Below the pieces are notes generated by a model. That model saw only the letters and a program-made list of their open reading frames with translations. It searched no databases and was not told where the DNA came from. Shown here piece after piece: positions 1 to 6,448 of a DNA stretch of 32,814 nucleotides. The first letter of the stretch is position 1; every line of letters begins with the position of its first letter. Source of the stretch: Lachnospiraceae bacterium (lineage in GTDB: Bacteria; Bacillota; Clostridia; Lachnospirales; Lachnospiraceae); assembly GCA_024682555.1 (NCBI GenBank), contig JAIKZD010000138.1, positions 1 to 32,814 on the forward strand. Reading direction: 5' to 3'. The position numbers and the translations under genes were made by a program.

Positions 1-636
1 CCGGAAGGTCTCGATACTACATGTTCCGAGAATGGCGGAGGATTAAGTGAAATAATGATACTTGCGGATGAAAGTGCAAACCCGCGTTATGTGGCGGCGG
101 ATCTGTTGTCCCAGGCCGAACATGACGAGCTGGCCTCGGCAATCCTTGTAACCACCGACAGAAATCTGGCGGAAAAGGTAAACGATGAGGTCGGAAAGTT
201 CACTGAAAAGCTTGAAAGAAAAGATATAATACAAAAATCCCTTGATAATTACGGCTATATCCTGATCGCAAAGGATATGGAAGAAGCGGTGGATGCGGTT
301 AACGAGATAGCAAGTGAGCATCTTGAGATAATCACGAAGAATCCCTTTGAGATCATGACAAAGATAAGGAATGCGGGAGCTATCTTCCTTGGAGAGTATT
401 CAAGCGAACCTCTCGGGGATTATTTTGCGGGACCGAATCATGTCCTTCCCACAAACGGTACGGCCAAGTTCTTCTCGCCTCTTTCCGCCGATGCTTTCAT
501 CAAAAAATCAAGCATAATATCATACTCGAGGGAAGCATTACGGAAGGCATCAAAGGATATTGAGGCTTTTGCCCGTTCCGAGGGGCTTACGGCCCATGCA
601 AATTCCATAAGCGTGAGATTTGAAGACAGTAACTGA
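1..636 (+). CDS. hisD: Histidinol dehydrogenase, C-terminal half (5' end outside window)
   Basis: Catalyses the last two oxidations of histidine synthesis, L-histidinol to L-histidine, using NAD and a zinc ion in the cytoplasm. The frame is open from base 1, and about 211 codons of a usual ~430 are present. Recognisable HisD sequence starts near base 46 (SEIMILADESANPRY). The zinc and catalytic positions known from E. coli HisD are all visible: Gln and His in SQAEHD, Glu-His in ASEHLE, Asp in LGDYFAGPNH, and the late His in LTAHANS. The first ~15 codons do not match the usual DIDMIAGP stretch of the family, so the 5' edge may be a rearrangement or assembly fault. The gene stops with TGA and is followed 59 bases later by hisB, presumably in the same operon. 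Confidence 0.93.
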   Translation, partial: PEGLDTTCSENGGGLSEIMILADESANPRYVAADLLSQAEHDELASAILVTTDRNLAEKVNDEVGKFTEKLERKDIIQKSLDNYGYILIAKDMEEAVDAVNEIASEHLEIITKNPFEIMTKIRNAGAIFLGEYSSEPLGDYFAGPNHVLPTNGTAKFFSPLSADAFIKKSSIISYSREALRKASKDIEAFARSEGLTAHANSISVRFEDSN

Positions 637-695
637 AGATACTGATGTTGACATATTTATGATAAGATGCGGGTTCATCGGATAAGGAGGAACAT

Positions 696-1289
696 ATGAA
701 CGGGCAGAGAAAGGCCGTGATAGAGCGTAATACAAAGGAAACACAGATAAAGCTTGAGCTTTTGCTGGATGGCAAAGGGCAGGGTGGTATCGATACCGGC
801 ATAGGTTTTTTTGATCATATGCTGGAGGGTTTTTCAAAACACGGATTTTTCGATCTTTCCGTTAAGATAAATGGAGATCTGTCTGTTGATGCTCATCATA
901 CGGTGGAAGACTGCGGCATAGTGCTGGGAACGGCCATAAAGGAAGCTCTTGGCGATAAAAAGGGAATAAAAAGGTACGGAAACATGATCCTTCCCATGGA
1001 TGATGCACTGGTGCTCTGCGCCGTTGACCTTTGCAACAGACCCTATCTTTCCTATGAAGCGGATTTTCTTACCGAAAAAACAGGTGATCTTGATACCGAG
1101 CTTATAAGGGAGTTCTTCTATGCCGTTAGTTATTCGGCAATGATGAATATACACATAAAGGTTATATCCGGATTTAATTCACACCATATTGCGGAAGCAA
1201 TGTTTAAGGCCTTTGCCAAGGCTCTTGACGAAGCGGTTTCCATGGATGACAGAATAACAGATGTTCTGTCAACGAAGGGAACTCTGTGA
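696..1289 (+). CDS. hisB: Imidazoleglycerol-phosphate dehydratase
   Basis: Dehydrates imidazole glycerol phosphate to imidazole acetol phosphate in histidine synthesis. The 197-residue length is typical of the monofunctional enzyme. The manganese-binding histidine clusters are visible: FFDHML near the start, DAHHTVED around residue 68, and FNSHHIAEA near residue 160. The ATG follows a strong AAGGAGGA ribosome site at 685-692, which fixes the start. There is no fused phosphatase domain such as enteric bacteria have. It lies between hisD and the hisIE fusion. hisC, hisH, hisA and a normal hisF are not between these genes, so they must lie elsewhere if the pathway is complete. Confidence 0.95.
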   Translation: MNGQRKAVIERNTKETQIKLELLLDGKGQGGIDTGIGFFDHMLEGFSKHGFFDLSVKINGDLSVDAHHTVEDCGIVLGTAIKEALGDKKGIKRYGNMILPMDDALVLCAVDLCNRPYLSYEADFLTEKTGDLDTELIREFFYAVSYSAMMNIHIKVISGFNSHHIAEAMFKAFAKALDEAVSMDDRITDVLSTKGTL

Positions 1290-1325
1290 TAAAATACCCT
1301 GCACTTTGATGAAAGGTCTGCTGTA

Positions 1326-2495
1326 ATGAAGAGAAAGCTTGTTCCGTGTATTTATATAAAAAATAAGAATCTGATAGCCGGTTTTAAGGATAAAACGGTG
1401 GTGAGCGATGATCCCATGGGCTATTGCGTCTCCCTGGCAGTCAGGGGGGCTGATATGCTGCTCATATTCGATCTTTCGTCAAATGATGCCGAGCATGAGG
1501 CTAACCTTAATGTCATCCGCGATATCTCAAGAAACATTGACATACCAATGATAGGTGCCGGAAACATCAAAAGGACGGAAGATGTCAAAAAACTGAAATA
1601 TGCCGGCTGCGCCCATGTTGCCCTCAATCTTCTGAAACAGAGCAATATAGATCTCATAGAGGAAGTCAGCAAAAGGTTTTCCAAAGACACCATTTTTGTC
1701 TGTGCCGATGTGGAAGCCCAGATACTTGACAATGCGGCACTCATCAGAGAATACTGTACGGGTGTGATATTCTTAAATGACGGCATAGATACCGTATACA
1801 AGGATATGGAGATCTATCCCGTGGTCAATTCGGATAACGGCAATGTTGAAATTCTGAATAAGCTGTTTTCAAATCCCTGTGTCCGGGGGGTATCGGGTTC
1901 CATCATCGTCAAAAACATCGAAGATCTGCAGAAATATAAGATAACACTGAAGAATAATGGCTTCGATATGGAGGTATACACTCCGGCTCTGAGCTTTGAC
2001 GATCTGAAGCCGGGACCTGACGGGCTTATTCCCGTGGTGGTTCAGGAGTACGATACGGACAGGGTCCTTATGGTTGCCTATATGGACAGGGAAGCATATG
2101 AAAAAACCGCAGCTACCCTGGTAATGAATTATTATTCAAGGAGCAGGAAGGCTCCCTGGCTCAAGGGTGAGACAAGCGGTCATTATCAGTATGTTAAGGA
2201 GCTTTCGGCCGACTGCGATAAGGATACTGTACTTGCCAGGGTCAAGCAGATAGGAGCGGCCTGTCATACCGGGGCCCACAGCTGTTTCTTTAATGAGATA
2301 CTGAAAAAAGATGAGATCGATGCACATAATCCCATGAAGGTCTTTGAAGAGGTCTTTTCGGTCATAAAGGACAGAAAGGAAAATCCCAAAGAAGGTTCAT
2401 ATACAAATTATCTGTTTGACAAGGGGATGGATAAGATACTCAAGAAGGTGGGCGAAGAAGCGACGGAAATTGTCATCGCCGCCAAGAATCCCTAG
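1326..2495 (+). CDS. hisIE: HisF-like domain fused to HisI and HisE, stopped early in HisE
   Basis: HisI opens the phosphoribosyl-AMP ring and HisE removes pyrophosphate from phosphoribosyl-ATP, histidine steps 3 and 2. Residues ~1-210 form a HisA/HisF-like barrel domain ([24 protein letters not shown]). Its start reads PCIYIKNK where HisF has PCLDVKDG, so the catalytic Asp is missing and it probably cannot act as HisF. HisI spans ~225-325 with [16 protein letters not shown] and the zinc cysteines in SADCDKD, AACHTG and HSCFF. HisE starts near residue 340 ([15 protein letters not shown]) but an in-frame TAG at 2493-2495 ends the frame. The remaining 36 HisE codons follow in the same frame. 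HisI should be functional; HisE is doubtful unless there is readthrough or reinitiation. Confidence 0.9.
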   Translation: MKRKLVPCIYIKNKNLIAGFKDKTVVSDDPMGYCVSLAVRGADMLLIFDLSSNDAEHEANLNVIRDISRNIDIPMIGAGNIKRTEDVKKLKYAGCAHVALNLLKQSNIDLIEEVSKRFSKDTIFVCADVEAQILDNAALIREYCTGVIFLNDGIDTVYKDMEIYPVVNSDNGNVEILNKLFSNPCVRGVSGSIIVKNIEDLQKYKITLKNNGFDMEVYTPALSFDDLKPGPDGLIPVVVQEYDTDRVLMVAYMDREAYEKTAATLVMNYYSRSRKAPWLKGETSGHYQYVKELSADCDKDTVLARVKQIGAACHTGAHSCFFNEILKKDEIDAHNPMKVFEEVFSVIKDRKENPKEGSYTNYLFDKGMDKILKKVGEEATEIVIAAKNP

Positions 2496-2606
2496 ATGGA
2501 GGAGGTCAAATATGAAATGGCGGATTTCCTGTATCATATGATGGTCCTGATGGCGGAATGTTCCCTTGAATGGAGCGACATAACAACGGAACTTGCAAAC
2601 AGATGA
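2496..2606 (+). pseudogene. C-terminal remainder of the HisE domain after the in-frame TAG
   Basis: These 36 codons lie in the same frame as hisIE, directly after its TAG, and begin with ATG. They encode the expected end of HisE: EEVKYEMADFLYHMMVLMAE, then LEWSDITTELANR and TGA. The stop separates the two acidic metal-binding motifs of HisE-type pyrophosphatases, EEATE upstream and EMAD here. The TAG-ATG junction would suit translational reinitiation, but no Shine-Dalgarno site stands before this ATG (GGAGGAGG lies just after it). Possible readings are a recent nonsense mutation, a sequencing error, or a split but still expressed enzyme. Confidence 0.75.
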
Positions 2607-2625
2607 CATGAATTCAAAACGGCGG

Positions 2626-2660
2626 AAACAGACAGCAGACAGGAAAGCTCCTGTCTGTTT
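2626..2660 (+). terminator. Hairpin after the his genes, possible terminator
   Basis: CAGACAGGA (2636-2644) pairs perfectly with TCCTGTCTG (2649-2657) across an AAGC loop, followed by only three T. An upstream copy of the arm, AAACAGACAG (2626-2635), can instead pair with CTGTCTGTTT (2651-2660), giving a competing hairpin. The position between the his operon and the radical SAM gene fits a terminator, but the short T run makes this weak. Confidence 0.45.
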
Positions 2661-2693
2661 GCGTGATAATGATACATTTCGGACGGAGGATTA

Positions 2694-4571
2694 ATGAGAA
2701 GTCTGGCATTAAGCGACGAGATCCTTATGGAGGTTGACAAACCCGTAAGATATATCGGAAATGAAGTAAACAGCATCATGAAGGATAAAAACAGCGTGGA
2801 TATCAGGTTTGCCATGTGCTTTCCGGATCTTTACGAGATCGGCATGTCCCATCTGGGCATACAGATCCTTTATGATATGTTCAATTCCTATGATGATGTC
2901 TGGTGCGAGCGTGTATACAGCCCCTGGACGGATCTTCATCTGATCATGAAAAGGGAGGGTATCCCTCTCTTTGCCCTGGAATCTCAGGAGAGCATAAAAT
3001 CCTTTGATTTTATCGGTATCACCCTGCAATATGAAATGTGCTACACAAACGTGGTCCAGCTGCTGGATCTGGCTCAGGTGCCGGTGTATTCAAAGGACCG
3101 GGGAAATGACGATCCCATAGTGATCGCAGGCGGCCCCTGTACCTACAACCCTGAACCGGTGGCAGATTTTTTTGATATCGTCTATATCGGCGAAGGGGAA
3201 ACAAACTACCGGAAGCTTTTTGACCTTTATAAGTCCTGCAGGAAAGAGGGTTTTGACAGGGAGAGGTTCCTTCATAAAGCCGCTCAGACAGGAGGACTGT
3301 ATGTTCCGTCACTGTACCGGGTGGAATATGAGAGCGATGCTCCGGATTCCATGCTTAAGAGCTTTACTCCGGTATATGAGGATATCCCGGCAAAGATACG
3401 CAGAGAGGTCGTAGCGGATATGGCGGGAGCGCATTATCCGGAAAAACCGGTGGTTCCTTTTATGAAGGTCACCCAGGACAGGGTGGTACTTGAGATCATG
3501 CGCGGCTGCATCAGAGGCTGCAGATTCTGCCAGGCAGGAATGGTTTACAGACCCCTTCGTGAGCGCCCCCTTGAGGAGCTTAAAAAATATGCGGTAAAGA
3601 TGCTTGAAAACACCGGACATGAAGAGATATCCCTGAGTTCCCTGAGTTCCAGCGATTATTCGAAACTTCCGGAACTTGTGGATTTTCTTATCGAACATGC
3701 ACAAAAAAACAAGCTTAACATATCACTGCCTTCACTTCGGGTGGATGCTTTCTCACTCGATGTAATGAGCAAGATACAGGATGTTAAGAAAAGCTCCGTT
3801 ACCTTTGCCCCGGAAGCGGGGTCCCAGAGAATGAGGGATGTGATCAACAAGGGTCTTACCGAAGAGGAGATCTTAAAGGGATGTGAACAGGCTTTCTTAG
3901 GCGGATGGACCAGGATAAAGCTTTATTTCATGCTGGGTCTTCCGACGGAGAATGAGGAGGATATGAAGGGGATCGCGGTGCTTTCCGATAAGATCGCGAG
4001 ACTTTACTACGATCTCATTCCCAAGGAGGAAAGAAAGGGAAGGGTACAGATCGTTACAAGTACCTCCTTTTTTGTCCCGAAACCGTTTACGCCTTTTCAG
4101 TGGGCTCCAATGGATGATAAGGAGACCTTTACAGGTAAGGCTCATATAGTAAATACCGCCATGAGGGAGCAGCTGAATTTCAAGAGCATCAGATACAACT
4201 GGCACGCTGCTGACGTATCGGTGCTTGAAGGGCTGCTTGCCAGAGGCGACAGAAGGCTTTCAAAGGTCATTCTGGATGCCTATGAGAACGGTGCCGTGTT
4301 CGATGCCTGGACGGAGAATTTTGAAGAGGAACGCTGGCTTAAAGCGCTTTCGGATAACGGCGTTTCCATGGATTTTTACATCGGAAGGGAGAGGAGCACC
4401 GATGAACTCCTTCCCTGGGACTTTATCGATACCGGCGTATCCAGGGAATTCCTGATAAAGGAATGGGAGAATGCCAAAGCCGGAAAAGTGACCCCAAACT
4501 GCAGGGAGAAATGTTCCCTCTGCGGTGCACTTGTTTACGGAGGAGGGATCTGTTATGGAAGAAAGGGCTGA
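2694..4571 (+). CDS. B12-binding-type radical SAM protein (TIGR03960-like)
   Basis: A radical SAM protein of the family that in Clostridia pairs with a DUF2344 protein; its substrate is unknown to me. The N-terminal part (~1-230) resembles the B12-binding-like domain of such enzymes (FPDLYEIGMSHLG, IVIAGGPCTYNPEP). The iron-sulfur motif CxxxCxxC is at Cys272, Cys276 and Cys279 (MRGCIRGCRFCQAG). A C-terminal cysteine group is at 603, 607 and 610 (NCREKCSLCGA). The length of 625 residues is normal for the family. The ATG has a GGAGGA site eight bases or so upstream. The next gene starts inside its last codons, so the two are translationally coupled. Family assignment is firm; the reaction is not known. 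Confidence 0.9.
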   Translation: MRSLALSDEILMEVDKPVRYIGNEVNSIMKDKNSVDIRFAMCFPDLYEIGMSHLGIQILYDMFNSYDDVWCERVYSPWTDLHLIMKREGIPLFALESQESIKSFDFIGITLQYEMCYTNVVQLLDLAQVPVYSKDRGNDDPIVIAGGPCTYNPEPVADFFDIVYIGEGETNYRKLFDLYKSCRKEGFDRERFLHKAAQTGGLYVPSLYRVEYESDAPDSMLKSFTPVYEDIPAKIRREVVADMAGAHYPEKPVVPFMKVTQDRVVLEIMRGCIRGCRFCQAGMVYRPLRERPLEELKKYAVKMLENTGHEEISLSSLSSSDYSKLPELVDFLIEHAQKNKLNISLPSLRVDAFSLDVMSKIQDVKKSSVTFAPEAGSQRMRDVINKGLTEEEILKGCEQAFLGGWTRIKLYFMLGLPTENEEDMKGIAVLSDKIARLYYDLIPKEERKGRVQIVTSTSFFVPKPFTPFQWAPMDDKETFTGKAHIVNTAMREQLNFKSIRYNWHAADVSVLEGLLARGDRRLSKVILDAYENGAVFDAWTENFEEERWLKALSDNGVSMDFYIGRERSTDELLPWDFIDTGVSREFLIKEWENAKAGKVTPNCREKCSLCGALVYGGGICYGRKG

Positions 4572-5295
4572 ACACAGGATACGGATCCGTTTTGCAAAAT
4601 ACGGGGTCATGAAATTCACGGGTCATCTTGATCTGATGCATTTTTTTCAGCAGCTCATAAGACGCAGTGATATCCCCATTAATTATTCCGCGGGTTTAAG
4701 CCCTCATCAGATTATGTCCTTTGCCCTGCCGCTGTCCACGGGACTCACCAGCAGGGGAGAGTATCTTGATATAGAGACCGGATACCTGATCCCTTCGGAA
4801 AAGGCCGTAAGAATGATGAACGAACACAGCGTTGAAGGCATCGACATCCTCTCGTACAAGGTTTTGCCGCAAAAGGCCCGGAATGCCATGGCAAGCGTTA
4901 AGGCCGCCGACTATACGGTAAGATTCAGGGACGGATACCTCCCGCCGGCGGGATTTGCCGGACGTTTTGATGAACTGATGGGACTTGAGGAACTGACTGT
5001 TCTCAAAAAAACCAAGAAGTCCGAGAAGATCATTAACATAAGACCTCTGATCCATGAATATTATACAGAGACCGCCGATGGCGACGATAATACGCAAATA
5101 CCGGTGATAAAACTTAAATTAAGCACCGGGAGTGTGGACAATCTTAAACCGGAGCTTGTAATCCAGGCGGTATATGAGCATGAAGGGATGAAACTTCCGG
5201 AACACGCTCTTTTGATCAACAGGGATGAAATGTATACCCTGTCGGATGACGGATTATTCGTTTCGCTTGATGAAACGGGGAAGAACATTGAATGA
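4555..5295 (+). CDS. Radical SAM-associated DUF2344 protein (TIGR03936-like)
   Basis: A 246-residue protein recognisable from its N terminus (RIRFAKYGVMKFTGHLDLMH, SAGLSPHQIMSFALPLS). This family is regularly encoded beside, or fused to, the preceding type of radical SAM protein. The partnership is known from gene context, but no reaction is established to my knowledge. I chose ATG 4555, which follows GGAGGAGGG at 4540-4546, over an in-frame upstream ATG at 4525 that has no ribosome site and would add ten residues. It overlaps the radical SAM gene by 17 bases, and its own stop overlaps the start of the RNase gene, so the three are probably translated together. Confidence 0.88.
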   Translation: MEERAEHRIRIRFAKYGVMKFTGHLDLMHFFQQLIRRSDIPINYSAGLSPHQIMSFALPLSTGLTSRGEYLDIETGYLIPSEKAVRMMNEHSVEGIDILSYKVLPQKARNAMASVKAADYTVRFRDGYLPPAGFAGRFDELMGLEELTVLKKTKKSEKIINIRPLIHEYYTETADGDDNTQIPVIKLKLSTGSVDNLKPELVIQAVYEHEGMKLPEHALLINRDEMYTLSDDGLFVSLDETGKNIE

Positions 5296-6448
5296 TGATA
5301 AGATACTGATAACAGAATATGAGGGACATACCCTGGTTTCGGTTAAAGAGGACGGTATGTTCAGATCCCTTTCCCTTATCCCGGATGATGATAAGATCAT
5401 AGGCAGTATCATCAATGCACGGGTGGACAAAAAAGCGGATAATATCGAGGCGGTCTTTGTCTGTCTTGACGGCAGGGAAATGGGTTATCTGGAAGGCACC
5501 GGGTTAAAACCCGGAGATCTTTTACCCGTTATGATAGAGAAAAGTTCACTTAAGGAAAAAAGAGCTGTTGTAACAAAGAATCTTTCCCTGAAGGGTCTGA
5601 CCTGCATCGTAAGTGATGGAAAAGGCAGGGTAAGATGTTCAAAAAAACTGCCCTTAAAAACGAAGGAGAGACTTGAAAAGCTCTTAAAGCCTCTGGCGGA
5701 AGAGAGACCTTATGATGTAATCATAAGGACAAATGCCCGATATACCACGGATGACATTGTGCTTGAGGAATACAAAATGCTGTGCGGCAGGCTTGAGAGG
5801 ATACATGACATAGCCGCAAAGAGGACCGCTTACAGTGTTCTGTACAGACAGTACGGTGCTGTTTCGGAAAAGATACTCTCTCTTAATCTAAGCAGATGTT
5901 ATGATATCATAACGGATATCAAAGAGATATATGATACCGTAAAGGAGGAGATCCTTGAAGGCCTTCCGGAGGGGCTTAAAGACAGATTATCCCTTAAGCT
6001 TTATGAGGATGATCAGGTGAAGCTTTTTACTTCCTATGGACTTAAGACCTGTCTTTTCGAAGCTCTTGGGAAAAAGGTATGGTTAAGATCCGGCGGTTAT
6101 CTGATCATAGAGGAGACCGAAGCCCTTAACGTGATAGATGTCAATACGGGCAAAACATCCGGAAACGGCAGCAAAGAGGAGACCATAAAAAAAATAAACA
6201 CGGAGGCCGTTGTGGAGGCGGCCAGACAGATACGGCTCAGAAATCTTTCGGGGATCATAATAATGGATCTGATCAACATGAAGAGAGAGGAAGATCTGAA
6301 TGAGCTTATCGGACTTTTAAAGGATGAGATCAAAAAGGATCCGGTACAGACAAGCTTTCATGATGTAACAAAGCTTTCTCTCATAGAGCTTACCAGAAAA
6401 CGGGAATATGTGTCATTAAAAGAAAGCATGGGAAATATAAAGATATGA
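5288..6448 (+). CDS. rng: Ribonuclease E/G family protein lacking the Zn-link
   Basis: An endoribonuclease of the RNase E/G family that cuts single-stranded RNA in rRNA maturation and mRNA decay. The S1-like RNA-binding region is at ~35-100 (GSIINARVDKK). The catalytic aspartates are Asp284 (NVIDVNTGK) and Asp327 (IIMDLINM), with the same 43-residue spacing as Asp303 and Asp346 of E. coli RNase E. The protein stops at residue 386, just where the zinc-binding CPxC link used for dimerisation would begin. I chose TTG 5288, which gives the family-like start MNDDKILITEY and overlaps the previous stop; ATG 5270 is the alternative. The mutS start overlaps its stop by four bases. Clostridial rng often precedes rplU, but not here. 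Confidence 0.87.
   Translation: MNDDKILITEYEGHTLVSVKEDGMFRSLSLIPDDDKIIGSIINARVDKKADNIEAVFVCLDGREMGYLEGTGLKPGDLLPVMIEKSSLKEKRAVVTKNLSLKGLTCIVSDGKGRVRCSKKLPLKTKERLEKLLKPLAEERPYDVIIRTNARYTTDDIVLEEYKMLCGRLERIHDIAAKRTAYSVLYRQYGAVSEKILSLNLSRCYDIITDIKEIYDTVKEEILEGLPEGLKDRLSLKLYEDDQVKLFTSYGLKTCLFEALGKKVWLRSGGYLIIEETEALNVIDVNTGKTSGNGSKEETIKKINTEAVVEAARQIRLRNLSGIIIMDLINMKREEDLNELIGLLKDEIKKDPVQTSFHDVTKLSLIELTRKREYVSLKESMGNIKI

Noticed and set aside
212..230. TTGAAA and TATAAT inside hisD as a promoter
   Set aside because: The two boxes are only seven bases apart, and no suitable -35 exists at normal spacing.
2493..2495. TAG read as pyrrolysine or a changed genetic code
   Set aside because: TAG ends several other intact genes in this window, and no pyl gene is present here; local readthrough remains only a possibility.
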